Source of the DNA: Halalkalibacter wakoensis JCM 9140
Lineage (GTDB): Bacteria > Bacillota > Bacilli > Bacillales > Bacillaceae_D
Length of the DNA stretch: 64,000 nucleotides
Reading direction: 5' to 3'
NCBI RefSeq assembly: GCF_000513095.1
Contig: NZ_BAUT01000003.1
Coordinates: forward strand, 1 to 64,000
Shown: positions 1 to 8,944 of the stretch, in pieces
Position numbering within the stretch: position 1 is the first letter of the stretch
Layout: every line of letters begins with the position of its first letter
Made by a program: the position numbers and the translations under genes
Notes under the pieces: generated by a model
Told to the model about the DNA's origin: nothing
Databases searched by the model: none
The model's input: only the letters and a program-made list of their open reading frames with translations

Positions 1-529
1 CCTCATCTATGATCACTAGATCATACGGTTGGTCTAACACAATATCGCGATGTGGCTGCCTTTTAGCTGTATCAATCGAAGCCACTACTACATCGCACTG
101 TTCCCACACATAGGATTTTCGTTGGGCGATGGCTGGAATATGAAACTTTGTATTTAACTCAATTGCCCATTGAGAAACGAGTGAAGCGGGAACTAGAATC
201 AAAACTTTTTTTACAAGTCCTCTGATCATGTATTCTTTTAAAATTAATCCAGCTTCGATTGTTTTTCCTAAACCTACTTCATCAGCTAAAATAGCTTTTC
301 CGTTCATTTGTTCGATGACCGTGTTTGCAACCTCAATTTGATGTGGAAATGGTTTCAATTGAGGTAGGTGTTTAGGAGCTTGTAGTCCATGAAATTCTGG
401 TATAATTTGATGTTGTTCAGCTTCATAAGCCAATTTAAAAAGTTCCCAATTGGACCATGGACCGTCTTGATCTAATCTTTCTTTAAACGTATCGTTCCAG
501 TTTTGATCAAAGTGTAAATCGATTTTCAT
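1..529 (-). CDS. yqhH: SNF2-family DEAD/DEAH-box helicase, N-terminal part (gene runs off the window)
   Basis: The minus strand reads open from an ATG at 529 to the window edge, about 176 codons, with a good ribosome site (AAAGGATGG) ahead of it. The protein starts MKIDLHFDQNWNDTF. It shows a Q-motif-like FPHQIEVA, a Walker A motif ADEVGLGKTIEAG near residue 87, motif Ia LVPASLVSQW, and the beginning of the DExx box (VIIDE) at the edge. This is the ATPase half of an SNF2/Rad54-type translocase acting on DNA or nucleoprotein. B. subtilis has the helicase gene yqhH divergent from gcvT in the same position, which supports the name. The C-terminal helicase lobe is outside the window, so activity and length cannot be judged. 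Confidence 0.85.
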   Translation of the reverse strand, partial: MKIDLHFDQNWNDTFKERLDQDGPWSNWELFKLAYEAEQHQIIPEFHGLQAPKHLPQLKPFPHQIEVANTVIEQMNGKAILADEVGLGKTIEAGLILKEYMIRGLVKKVLILVPASLVSQWAIELNTKFHIPAIAQRKSYVWEQCDVVVASIDTAKRQPHRDIVLDQPYDLVIIDE

Positions 530-756
530 AATACCATCCTTTCATAAAACGGCTATTTCCGAATGAAAATAAAGATAATCTATAAATTAATCTGAATTTA
601 TAAATAAAGAGTTGCGAAAATGAACATAAATTGGTACGATATTAATAGAAATCCGAATTACTCATATTGTCATTTTTTTGAGATGTTTATACATGTAGTA
701 TGTACCATTTTAAAGAATTTCATGAGTGATACTGGGAATAATGAAACGTTAGCGGA

Positions 757-946
757 TGAGAATAAGGGGAGAGCTTGCTACCATGCAACGCCGAAGGAGC
801 AAGTGTTTGGTAATGTGTTACCTGCACGAATCTCTCAGGCAAAAAAGACTCTTATTTGACGCAGCTCTGGAGAGTGCTGAAAAAGCCACCTACGAAGACA
901 CTATATTCAAATGGAATATAGGAAACTTTCTGGTTAAAGGACAGAG
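757..946 (+). promoter_or_regulatory. Tandem glycine riboswitch controlling the gcv operon
   Basis: Two consecutive aptamer-like units are visible. The first runs from GGGGAGAG (766) through GCCGAAGGAGCAA to ATCTCTCAGGCAAAA (about 855). The second runs from GCTCTGGAGAG (864) through GCCACCTACGAAGAC to AACTTTCTGGTTAAAGGACAGAG (946). These match the family's conserved CGAAGG and CTCAGGCAAAAGGAC signatures, with the usual short linker between aptamers. It sits between the yqhH start and gcvT and merges into an intrinsic terminator. By family knowledge glycine binding should prevent termination and switch on glycine cleavage. The short open frames over this stretch are shadows of the RNA. Confidence 0.93.
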
Positions 947-982
947 TTATACACGATTTAGTGTATAACTCTGTCCTTTTTT
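939..982 (+). terminator. Riboswitch expression-platform terminator ahead of gcvT
   Basis: A perfect 16-bp stem (939-954 with 961-976, GGACAGAGTTATACAC on the left arm) with a 6-base loop is followed by six T residues. The left arm overlaps the 3' strand of the second glycine aptamer (AAAGGACAGAG), which is the arrangement needed for ligand-dependent antitermination. Confidence 0.9.
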
Positions 983-1023
983 GTGTGCTTATGGAATGAA
1001 TGAGACTTGAGGAGGTATGATGA

Positions 1024-2118
1024 ATGGCTGATTTAAAACGAACACCTTTGTTTGATCTTTATAAAGAAAGTGGAGCAAAAACGATTGATTTTGGTGGATG
1101 GGATCTTCCAGTACAATTTTCAAGCATTAAGGATGAACATGAAGCTGTAAGAACAAAAGCAGGCCTTTTTGATGTTTCACATATGGGTGAGGTAGAAGTG
1201 AAAGGTCCGAAAGCTCTACAGTATTTACAGAAAATCATGACAAATGATGTGTCGAAGCTAGTTGATGGCCAAGCTCAATATACGGCCATGTGTTATGAAC
1301 ATGGTGGAACCGTAGATGACTTGCTTATTTATCGAAAAGCAGAAAATGATTATTTGTTAGTCATCAATGCTTCCAATATTGAGAAGGATGTAAAGTGGTT
1401 AGAGCAACACATCATTGATGGGGTAACGGCCTTGAATGTATCAAGTAACATAGCGCAGTTAGCGATTCAAGGACCTCTTGCACAACAGATCTTGCAAAAA
1501 AGAACAGCGTATGACTTAGCAACGATTGGATTTTTCCGTTTTGCAGATGATGTAGAAGTTGATGGTGTAAAGGCGCTAATTTCACGTACGGGTTATACAG
1601 GAGAAGATGGATTCGAACTATATTGTTTAGCAAGTGAAGCTCCGAAATTATGGAACAGCTTGCTTTTGGCAGGTAAGGACGATGGACTCGTACCATGTGG
1701 CCTTGGTGCACGTGATACGTTACGATTCGAAGCGAGACTGCCCCTTTATGGCCAAGAACTGACAAAAGACATTTCTCCTTTAGAGGCTGGTATCGGCTTT
1801 GCGGTAAAAGTGAACAAAGAAGCTGACTTTATCGGAAAAGAAGCGCTGAAGAAGCAGAAGGAAGAAGGATTAAAAAGAAAACTTGTCGGGCTTGAGATGA
1901 TTGATAAGGGAATACCGCGAACAGGCTACGAAGTTTTTGTTGCAGAGAAAGTAGTGGGCTTTGTTACAACGGGAACTCAATCACCAACGTTAAAGAAGAA
2001 TATTGGACTTGCTGTACTCGATAAAGATCTTACCGAAATTGGAACAGAGGTAGAGGTTCAAGTTCGGAAAAGACGTTTAAAAGCAATCGTTGTAGAAACG
2101 CCATTTTATAAGAGATAA
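1024..2118 (+). CDS. gcvT: Aminomethyltransferase (glycine cleavage T protein)
   Basis: 364 residues, the normal length for GcvT. It transfers the methylene group from the aminomethyl-lipoyl H protein to tetrahydrofolate, releasing ammonia. The start ATG follows GAGGAGGT with good spacing. Family stretches seen include [11 protein letters not shown] near residue 48, ASNIEKD in the middle, the [13 protein letters not shown] folate-site segment, and [21 protein letters not shown]. It is first in gcvT-gcvPA-gcvPB, under the glycine riboswitch. The H protein gene (gcvH) is not in the window, as is usual in Bacillus. Confidence 0.97.
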   Translation: MADLKRTPLFDLYKESGAKTIDFGGWDLPVQFSSIKDEHEAVRTKAGLFDVSHMGEVEVKGPKALQYLQKIMTNDVSKLVDGQAQYTAMCYEHGGTVDDLLIYRKAENDYLLVINASNIEKDVKWLEQHIIDGVTALNVSSNIAQLAIQGPLAQQILQKRTAYDLATIGFFRFADDVEVDGVKALISRTGYTGEDGFELYCLASEAPKLWNSLLLAGKDDGLVPCGLGARDTLRFEARLPLYGQELTKDISPLEAGIGFAVKVNKEADFIGKEALKKQKEEGLKRKLVGLEMIDKGIPRTGYEVFVAEKVVGFVTTGTQSPTLKKNIGLAVLDKDLTEIGTEVEVQVRKRRLKAIVVETPFYKR

Positions 2119-2132
2119 GAGGAGGAACACCC

Positions 2133-3476
2133 ATGAACCATCGCTATTTACCTATGACAGAAGCCGATCAACAGGAAATGCTGAAGACGATTGGCGTCGA
2201 TTCAATTGAAGAGCTGTTTTCCGATATTCCGAGTGACATTCGTTTTAAAGGAGAAATGAATGTAAAAGAGGCATTAAAAGAGCCAGAGCTCGTCTCTTAT
2301 TTTAAGTACTTGGCAGCTAAAAATGTTTCTATAAAACAAACACCTTCTTTTTTAGGGGCAGGAGTGTATGAGCATTATATTCCATCGATTATAGATCATG
2401 TTATTTCTCGTTCAGAATTTTATACAGCTTATACACCGTACCAGCCAGAAATTTCTCAGGGAGAGCTTCAAGCCATTTTTGAATTTCAAACGATGATTTG
2501 TGAATTAACAGGAATGGATTTAGCAAACTCTTCTATGTATGATGGTCCAACTGCTCTTGCTGAGGCTGCGATGCTTAGTGCAGGTCAAACGAAAAAGAAA
2601 ACCATCTTAGTGTCCAAATCCGTTCATCCAGAGGCTCGCGCCGTATTACAAACAAATGCAACGGGTCAGCGTTTAAAAGTAATTGAGGTTGATACAGCAA
2701 ACGGCGTAACTGATCTTAAACAGCTTCAGGAAGTATATGGAGAAGACACAGCTTGTGTTGTTGTTCAGCATCCGAATTTCTTTGGAAACTTAGAGCCATT
2801 AGCTGAGTTAGAAAAGATTGCTCACAGTGACAAGGCCATGTTCGTTGTATCAAGTAACCCGCTTGCTTTAGGTCTATTAAAGCCACCGGGTGAATTTGGT
2901 GCTGATATTGTTGTAGGTGATGCGCAGCCATTTGGGATTGCTACTCAATTTGGTGGACCGCACTGTGGTTATTTTGCAACAACAAAGAAATTAATGCGTA
3001 AAGTTCCTGGTCGATTAGTGGGACAAACAACTGATGAACATGGTCAACGTGGTTTTGTTTTAACTCTTCAGGCACGTGAGCAGCATATTAGACGTGAGAA
3101 AGCGACTTCTAACATTTGTTCAAACCAGGCTTTAAATGCCCTTGCAGCTTCTGTAGCGATGAGTGCAATTGGCAAAAAAGGTGTAAAGGAAATGGCTTAT
3201 CAAAATGTTCAAAAAACAGCATACATGAAAAAGCAATTAAAAGCACAAGGGGTGGAAATTGTTTCAGAGCAACCATCATTTAATGAGTTTGTCATAAATG
3301 TCAAAAAATCGGTTTCCGAAGTGAACGAACAGTTGCTATCAAAAGGGTTTATCGGTGGCTATGATCTTAGTCGTGATGATGAATCATTAGAAGGGCAAAT
3401 GTTACTGGCTGTAACGGAAGTAAGAACGAAAAATGAGATTGATACTTTTGCCAAGGAATTGGGGGCTTTACTATGA
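2133..3476 (+). CDS. gcvPA: Glycine dehydrogenase (decarboxylating) subunit 1
   Basis: 447 residues. This is the N-terminal half of the split, PLP-dependent P protein, which decarboxylates glycine and passes the aminomethyl group to lipoylated GcvH. Typical stretches include [34 protein letters not shown], and [11 protein letters not shown]. The subunit lacks the PLP lysine, which is in GcvPB. An AGGAGG site lies 7 bases upstream; the stop overlaps the gcvPB start by 4 bases, implying translational coupling. Nothing unusual is seen. Confidence 0.97.
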   Translation: MNHRYLPMTEADQQEMLKTIGVDSIEELFSDIPSDIRFKGEMNVKEALKEPELVSYFKYLAAKNVSIKQTPSFLGAGVYEHYIPSIIDHVISRSEFYTAYTPYQPEISQGELQAIFEFQTMICELTGMDLANSSMYDGPTALAEAAMLSAGQTKKKTILVSKSVHPEARAVLQTNATGQRLKVIEVDTANGVTDLKQLQEVYGEDTACVVVQHPNFFGNLEPLAELEKIAHSDKAMFVVSSNPLALGLLKPPGEFGADIVVGDAQPFGIATQFGGPHCGYFATTKKLMRKVPGRLVGQTTDEHGQRGFVLTLQAREQHIRREKATSNICSNQALNALAASVAMSAIGKKGVKEMAYQNVQKTAYMKKQLKAQGVEIVSEQPSFNEFVINVKKSVSEVNEQLLSKGFIGGYDLSRDDESLEGQMLLAVTEVRTKNEIDTFAKELGALL

Positions 3477-4936
3477 TGACAAAAGACCAACCATTGATTT
3501 TTGAGCGTAGCAAACCAGGACGAATCGGACATAGTCTTCCAATTTTAGATATGGAGGAACAAAAGATAGAAGAACTAATTCCAAGTGAATTTTTGCGTGT
3601 GGAAGAACCTGAGTTGCCAGAGGTTTCTGAGTTAGAAATTATGCGTCATTATACGGCTTTATCAAAACGTAATCATGGGGTCGATTCGGGCTTTTACCCA
3701 CTTGGTTCTTGTACGATGAAGTACAATCCAAAAATTAATGAAGATGTTGCTCGTTTTGAAGGATTGGCTCATATCCATCCATATCAGCCAGTCGAACAAG
3801 TACAAGGTTCGATGGAGCTTCTGTATGAATTGCAAACGTCATTAGCTGAAATTACAGGAATGGATGAAGTGACTCTTCAACCAGCAGCTGGTGCACATGG
3901 GGAATGGACTGGATTAATGATGATTCGAGCTTATCATGAAGCAAACGGAGATTTTGACCGGACAACGGTTATTGTTCCAGATTCTGCCCACGGTACAAAC
4001 CCTGCATCCGCAACAGTTGCTGGATTTGCATCTGTAACCGTGCGTACAGACGATAATGGGTTAGTTGATCTTGAACACTTACGTGAAGTGGTTGGAAAAG
4101 ATACAGCTGCGCTTATGCTAACCAACCCGAATACGCTTGGTTTGTTTGAATCGTATATCGTTGAAATGGCTCAAATCATTCATGAAGCTGGTGGTAAACT
4201 TTATTATGATGGTGCGAATTCAAATGCCATTTTAGGGATCGCAAGACCTGGAGATATGGGTTTTGATGTTGTTCACTTAAACTTGCATAAAACATTCACC
4301 GGCCCGCATGGTGGTGGTGGCCCAGGATCTGGTCCTGTTGGGGTGAAGAAAGAATTAATTCCATATTTACCAAAACCAGTTATCGTTAAGCGCGAAGATG
4401 GTGTGTATGATTTTGATTATGATCGTCCGCAATCAATTGGACGTGTGAAACCGTATTATGGAAATTATGGCATTAACGTTCGTGCATACACGTATATTCG
4501 GACAATGGGACCTGATGGCTTACGGAAAGTATCGGAATATGCGGTATTAAATGCTAATTATATGATGCGTAGGTTAGAACCTTATTTTGATTTACCATAT
4601 ACGCAACACTGTAAGCATGAATTTGTTATATCTGGTCGTCGTCAAAAGAAACTAGGTGTACGTACGTTAGATATTGCGAAGCGTTTGCTAGATTTTGGGT
4701 ATCATCCTCCTACGATCTACTTTCCGCTTAATGTTGAGGAATGCATGATGATTGAACCGACAGAGACGGAATCGAAAGAAACATTAGATGAATTTATTGA
4801 TGCTATGATTCAGATTGCGAAAGAGGCAGAAGAAAATCCTGAGATTGTACAAGAGGCACCACATACGACGGTCATTTCTAGATTAGATGAAACAACGGCA
4901 GCGAGAAAACCGATTTTAAAATATGAAAAAGCCTGA
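3473..4936 (+). CDS. gcvPB: Glycine dehydrogenase (decarboxylating) subunit 2
   Basis: 487 residues. This is the catalytic half of the split P protein. The PLP-binding lysine is Lys273 in [16 protein letters not shown]. Other family stretches are [28 protein letters not shown] and [12 protein letters not shown]. Two adjacent ATGs (3473 and 3476) could start it; the first overlaps the gcvPA stop in an ATGA arrangement. It is the last gene of the operon: an intrinsic terminator overlaps its final codons. Confidence 0.97.
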   Translation: MMTKDQPLIFERSKPGRIGHSLPILDMEEQKIEELIPSEFLRVEEPELPEVSELEIMRHYTALSKRNHGVDSGFYPLGSCTMKYNPKINEDVARFEGLAHIHPYQPVEQVQGSMELLYELQTSLAEITGMDEVTLQPAAGAHGEWTGLMMIRAYHEANGDFDRTTVIVPDSAHGTNPASATVAGFASVTVRTDDNGLVDLEHLREVVGKDTAALMLTNPNTLGLFESYIVEMAQIIHEAGGKLYYDGANSNAILGIARPGDMGFDVVHLNLHKTFTGPHGGGGPGSGPVGVKKELIPYLPKPVIVKREDGVYDFDYDRPQSIGRVKPYYGNYGINVRAYTYIRTMGPDGLRKVSEYAVLNANYMMRRLEPYFDLPYTQHCKHEFVISGRRQKKLGVRTLDIAKRLLDFGYHPPTIYFPLNVEECMMIEPTETESKETLDEFIDAMIQIAKEAEENPEIVQEAPHTTVISRLDETTAARKPILKYEKA

Positions 4937-4955
4937 GCCTAAGCTCAGGTTTTTT
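4932..4955 (+). terminator. Terminator of the gcv operon
   Basis: Seven-base-pair stem CCTGAGC/GCTCAGG (4932-4938 with 4943-4949) followed by six T. The stem begins within the last codon and stop of gcvPB. Confidence 0.85.
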
Positions 4956-5003
4956 AAAAAAATAAAAATTTCTTAAAGAGTTGGGATAAGGTATATAAAA
5001 AGC

Positions 5004-5047
5004 CAAATAAAAAACGAAGCTTATCCTCATTAAGTTTAAGCTTCGTT
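5004..5047 (-). terminator. Terminator for yqhL (minus strand)
   Basis: An 11-bp inverted repeat (AACGAAGCTTA at 5013-5023, its complement at 5037-5047) followed on the minus strand by a run of T. It lies just past the yqhL stop. Confidence 0.8.
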
Positions 5048-5059
5048 AATCTACATATA

Positions 5060-5434
5060 TTATTTCTTTTTAACCTTACCTGACCACTTCTTAAACCCAC
5101 CTTTTAGGTGATAAATGTCGTCAGTACCGCGCTTCTTCTTAATAAGTTGAGCAGCTTGTCTACTACGAGCAGCTGACTGGCAGTATAGATAAACAGGTTG
5201 ATCGCTACGGACTTCATTGATTCGTTGACGAAGCTGAGACATCGGAATGTTTCTAGCTCCAAGAATATGTCCACCTTCATATTCACGAGGTTCGCGAACA
5301 TCAATTAACTGAGCTTTGCGATAGCCCTTAATAAACTCATCTTGTGTTAATGTTTTTAAATACTTTGGATTGTAAAAGCGTTTAAAGATGAGATACACCA
5401 AAAATCCTAGTAAAATAAGCCACAAAAATTCCAT
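5060..5434 (-). CDS. yqhL: Membrane-anchored single-domain rhodanese-like protein
   Basis: 124 residues with an N-terminal transmembrane segment ([18 protein letters not shown], residues 3-20) followed by one rhodanese domain facing the cytoplasm. The active-site loop is [10 protein letters not shown], with the sulfur-accepting cysteine near residue 84, and the CH2-type motif [13 protein letters not shown] is present. Rhodanese domains transfer sulfane sulfur; the physiological substrate is unknown. The gene is convergent with gcvPB and divergent from lipM, as yqhL and yqhM are in B. subtilis. Confidence 0.9.
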   Translation of the reverse strand: MEFLWLILLGFLVYLIFKRFYNPKYLKTLTQDEFIKGYRKAQLIDVREPREYEGGHILGARNIPMSQLRQRINEVRSDQPVYLYCQSAARSRQAAQLIKKKRGTDDIYHLKGGFKKWSGKVKKK

Positions 5435-5575
5435 AAGCTGTTGTATACACTCCTTTACGTACTACATCACTTTTTCATTATAATGCTCACTTCTCAAATA
5501 CGCAATAACTCAAATCACTTGGCGACACATTCGACGTTTGTTAGAATGATTTTAAGATCAAAATGGAAAGAAGAG

Positions 5576-6415
5576 ATGGAAATGAAGGAAACGTGGCGCT
5601 TTATAGATTCAGGGAATTGTTCACCTGCTTATAATATGGCATTAGATGAAGCATTGCTTGATTGGCATAGCAAGGGACTTATTCCACCAACCATTCGGTT
5701 TTATGGTTGGAATCCTGCGACTTTATCAATTGGGTATTTTCAGAAGGTAGAAAAAGAAATCAATATGGATAAGGTCAAAGAGTATGGTTTAGGGTTTGTT
5801 CGAAGGCCAACTGGAGGACGTGGCGTTCTTCATGATCAAGAATTAACGTACAGTGTAATTGTGTCCGAAGATCACCCCGAAATGCCAAAGACCGTAACGG
5901 AAGCGTATCGCGTTATTTCTGAAGGAATATTAGAAGGGTTTAAAGACGTCGGATTAGATGCTTATTTTTCCATTCCACGTACAGATGAAGAAAAAAGTGC
6001 ACTAAAGAACCCACGGTCTGCCGTGTGCTTTGATGCGCCGTCTTGGTACGAGCTTGTCGTGGAGGGGAGGAAAGTAGCGGGGAGTGCTCAAACGAGGCAA
6101 AAAGGAGTCATCTTACAGCATGGATCCATCATTTTAGATATTGATGAGGATAAATTATTTGATTTATTTACCTATTCAAGTGACCGACTGCGTCAGCGTA
6201 TGCAGAAGAATTTTAAAAACAAGGCGGTTGCTATCAATGCACTTAGAAGTGAACCTTTAACAATGGAAGAGGCAAAAGTTGCCTTTAAAAAAGGATTTGA
6301 AAAAGGGTTAAACATTGAGCTTGAACCATATACACTGTCTAAAGAAGAAGAGGAAATAGTCAAAGAAATTGCTAATAACCGTTATAATAATGACGAGTGG
6401 AATTTCAGAAAATAA
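5576..6415 (+). CDS. lipM: Octanoyl-[GcvH]:protein N-octanoyltransferase
   Basis: About 279 residues in the LplA/LipB fold. LipM moves octanoate from acyl carrier protein to the GcvH lipoyl domain, the first step of lipoate assembly in Bacillus; in this window it lies next to gcv genes and upstream of a lipoate-using bkd complex. Seen: [34 protein letters not shown], the catalytic cysteine in [13 protein letters not shown], and [19 protein letters not shown]. The open frame extends upstream, but the family start ([11 protein letters not shown], or MEMKETW at 5576) fits best; 5582 is an equally reasonable start. Confidence 0.93.
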   Translation: MEMKETWRFIDSGNCSPAYNMALDEALLDWHSKGLIPPTIRFYGWNPATLSIGYFQKVEKEINMDKVKEYGLGFVRRPTGGRGVLHDQELTYSVIVSEDHPEMPKTVTEAYRVISEGILEGFKDVGLDAYFSIPRTDEEKSALKNPRSAVCFDAPSWYELVVEGRKVAGSAQTRQKGVILQHGSIILDIDEDKLFDLFTYSSDRLRQRMQKNFKNKAVAINALRSEPLTMEEAKVAFKKGFEKGLNIELEPYTLSKEEEEIVKEIANNRYNNDEWNFRK

Positions 6416-6448
6416 AAAACAGGTGGCCCTTGTAGCCGCCTGTTTTTA
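6414..6448. terminator. Bidirectional terminator between lipM and dat
   Basis: Stem of 10 bp, AACAGGTGGC (6418-6427) with GCCGCCTGTT (6435-6444), one G-U pair. T-runs lie on both strands, so it serves the convergent lipM and dat genes. Confidence 0.8.
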
Positions 6449-6462
6449 GGTTGTTTTCATTT

Positions 6463-7293
6463 TTACATAAGCTCTTTAAATTTAATTTGCAAATCTTTTG
6501 TGACAGGACCAATTGGAAACGTAGTCGTTAACTGCCCATAAACAGCTTTAATAGGAGTAATTTCAAGCGATGTGTTTGAAATAAATGCTTCATCGGCATG
6601 TTCCAGTACCTCTACAGGAAAAGGCTCTTCTACAACCTCGTACCCATATTTCTTAGCAACTTTAATAATGAGTTGTCTTGTAATGCCATTTAAAATTAAA
6701 TTCGTTGCAGGATGGGTATAAAGAATTTTATCTTTTACTAAGAAGACATTTGAAGAGGAGGCCTCTGTAATGGTGCCATTTCGATGCATAATGGCTTCTT
6801 GACAATGATGATCAGCAGCTTCACGTTTAACCATGACATTTCCTAATAAATTGATTGTTTTAATATCACAGCGTAACCAACGAATGTCATCTGTTAGCCA
6901 AACATTTACACCGTTCTTTTGAGCATCTTCTACATCTTGTGGTGGTTGAACAAATGCCGTGAATGTAGACTTTAGTTCTCTTGAATATAAATGATTACGT
7001 GGCTCTACACCACGGGTGATCTGAAAATACACGAGCCCATTTTGCATAGAATTCTTTTCAACAAGCGAATAGAGCAATTCTTCCATTTTCTCTATTGAAA
7101 AAGGAAGAGGAATTTCTAGTTTCTTTGCGCTATCAACTAAACGTTGTAAATGTTCATCTTTTGCAAACAATTGACCATTGTATACTTTTATAACTTCGTA
7201 TACTCCATCGCCGAAATAATAGCCTCGATCGTCTAATGGGATTGATGCTTCTTTTTTAGGAAGAAGCAATTCATTTTGAATGATGTACTCCAT
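6463..7293 (-). CDS. dat: D-amino-acid aminotransferase
   Basis: 276 residues, PLP fold type IV. It interconverts D-alanine and 2-oxoglutarate with pyruvate and D-glutamate, supplying D-glutamate for peptidoglycan or poly-glutamate. Seen: IPLDDRGYYFGDGVYEVIKVYNG near the N terminus, DIKTINLLGNVMVKREA with the likely PLP lysine in DIKT, and the EASSSNVFLVKD cofactor loop. The start chosen (7293) follows GGAGGAAAAAAG; the longer open frame adds 17 unlikely residues. Convergent with lipM, single gene. Confidence 0.93.
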   Translation of the reverse strand: MEYIIQNELLLPKKEASIPLDDRGYYFGDGVYEVIKVYNGQLFAKDEHLQRLVDSAKKLEIPLPFSIEKMEELLYSLVEKNSMQNGLVYFQITRGVEPRNHLYSRELKSTFTAFVQPPQDVEDAQKNGVNVWLTDDIRWLRCDIKTINLLGNVMVKREAADHHCQEAIMHRNGTITEASSSNVFLVKDKILYTHPATNLILNGITRQLIIKVAKKYGYEVVEEPFPVEVLEHADEAFISNTSLEITPIKAVYGQLTTTFPIGPVTKDLQIKFKELM

Positions 7294-7556
7294 CTTTTTT
7301 CCTCCAACAATTAAATAGTTCCAAGTATGCTTCAAGAATAACATAATAAGGCAAGCGTGGAGAAAAAAATTTTGTCAATTAATTTGCTGAATTTCTGAAA
7401 CGAAGATGGTGCAAGACGTTGAAAATAGTTTGTATCTGGCAAGAGACGAATTCGTTCAAAATGTCGAAAAAAAGCGGATAAGTGTCTAGTAAACTCGCAT
7501 TTTCTTCTTTTTTGGAGGAATTACAAAGTTGACAAAATGAGCTAAAATAAAACTCA

Positions 7557-7606
7557 ACACAATATATAGTGTATAAATGAGAAAAATGAGCACAATATAT
7601 TGAATC
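7557..7606 (+). promoter_or_regulatory. Tandem NrdR-box pair upstream of nrdJ
   Basis: ACACAATATATAGTGT (7557-7572) is a perfect match to the NrdR-box palindrome. A second, weaker copy GCACAATATATTGAAT starts at 7590. The 33-bp centre spacing is three helical turns, as in known paired NrdR sites that control ribonucleotide reductase genes. A TTGACA at 7529 lies just upstream, but I see no matching -10 at standard spacing. The rest of 7294-7723 holds no gene or other structure that I recognise. Confidence 0.8.
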
Positions 7607-7723
7607 TAGTAATGAGTTTGTGGTAAGCTTACCCAAGAATATCGGACATGGACAACAACGTAGTAACTAACTAGATATACCTAGTTGAATATAGATTTCC
7701 ATGAGAATGAGGAGGAGACGCGA

Positions 7724-8512
7724 ATGGCAATGACGATGTCAAATGTGATGCGCCTAAATACGGAAGGATTAAATGAGGATATTAAGCAATTTTCGCAAGT
7801 GCATCCAATTACAAGCGATATGCATATTACTCAAAAAGGTGTATCAAGACTCGTAATGTTAGACCGCTACACATTTAAAGATACGGAAAAGAAAACCTTA
7901 AAAGAAGGAGACTTTGTTGTCTTAACAGTAAAAGATGATCCGAAGTTCCCAGCTCGCGGGTACGGTTTTATTGTGGAACTGAATCGTGAAAAAAATCAAG
8001 CAAAAGTATTGGTTGATGAAGAGTTCCGTGGAGTGCTTGAAGGAGAGGAAGCGGATACTGGCTTAGTTTCCCGTTCATTGGACACAATTGAGAAGCCTCT
8101 TGAAATTTATTATGAGCAAATCGCAAAACGAAATGCGACGGGACTTGCGTCTGTTGAAACAACAGAAGAGAAGAAACAAGAAGCATTTGAACAATTTTAT
8201 GAGCAACTTGTTTCGATGAACTTTATTCCAGCTGGACGTGTATTATATGGTGCCGGGGCGGAAACGGATGTTACGTATTTTAACTGTTACGTCATGCCAT
8301 ATGTTCAAGATTCACGTGAAGGAATTTCTGAACACCGCAAACAAGTAATGGAAATTATGAGCCGTGGTGGCGGTGTTGGAACGAATGGATCCACTCTTCG
8401 TCCAAGAAACACATTAGCACGTGGCGTGAACGGAAAATCATCTGGTTCCGTTTCATGGCTTGATGATATTGCAAAATTGACGCATCTTGTGGAGCAAGGT
8501 GGGTCCCGTCGT
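7724..8512 (+). CDS. nrdJ: Adenosylcobalamin-dependent (class II) ribonucleotide reductase, exon 1
   Basis: First 263 codons of a reductase split by an intron. The start ATG follows GAGGAGGAGACGCGA; an upstream in-frame ATG at 7685 lacks such a site. Seen: the N-terminal domain and the start of the catalytic barrel, including FIPAGRVLYGAG, NCYVMP with a conserved cysteine, GGGVGTNGSTLRPR, and VNGKSSGSVSWLDDIA. The exon ends in GGSRR; the reading frame continues without a gap at 8945 with GAQMIMLADWHPDI, giving an 851-residue protein. Class II enzymes make deoxynucleotides with a B12 radical, without oxygen. Regulation by NrdR is suggested by the paired boxes upstream. Confidence 0.92.
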
Positions 8513-8944
8513 TAAGACTCGGCGACGTAATCTCGTGAATTGCTGGAACACCCTTAGAGCTTTCTACACCACAACGTGACTGGTGACAGTGAGCGTGACG
8601 GTTTGAAAAGAAGAAAGATTGGGCAATCAGCAGCCAAGCATCTTTGGAAACGGAGATGAAGGTTCAACGACTATTGAAAATTCCTAAATTACCCATTAAA
8701 TTAAGTGTATACCGATTAAGGTAGGTGCTATTAATATGGGTGGTAAGGAAAGAGTAAATCATAATAATCGGAGACGTTGTTATGAGGCACGAGACAAAGA
8801 GGAAATCATAAAATCGATTATCAATCTTATATAAATCGTAAACATGAAAAGTTTCTATCTTTGATGATATAGTCTGACCTCATGTGAAAGCATGAGAGCT
8901 AGGCAGAAATGACCTAGCCCCGCTAGAGGCGGAGTAACAAACTG
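8513..8944 (+). ncRNA. Self-splicing group I intron inside nrdJ
   Basis: A 432-base insertion interrupts nrdJ exactly between the GGSRR and GAQMIM codons; the first intron bases (TAA) would stop translation. P1 forms between the exon end CGTCGT (8507-8512) and the guide GCGACG (8522-8527), with the diagnostic U-G pair at the splice site. P4 can form between TTGCTG (8540-8545) and CAGCAG (8628-8633), inside the typical AATCAGCAGCCAAGC block. P7 forms between GACTA (8669-8673) and TAGTC (8870-8874) in a typical GATATAGTCTGACC block. The intron ends in G (8944). Removing it restores the frame. No full homing endonuclease is present. Confidence 0.93.

Noticed and set aside
620-968. Two short plus-strand reading frames before gcvT
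   Set aside because: They run through the glycine riboswitch and its terminator hairpin; neither has a ribosome site or protein-like sequence.
7294-7556. Cobalamin riboswitch before nrdJ
   Set aside because: I found no B12-box (GCCACTG-like) sequence; the NrdR boxes explain control better.
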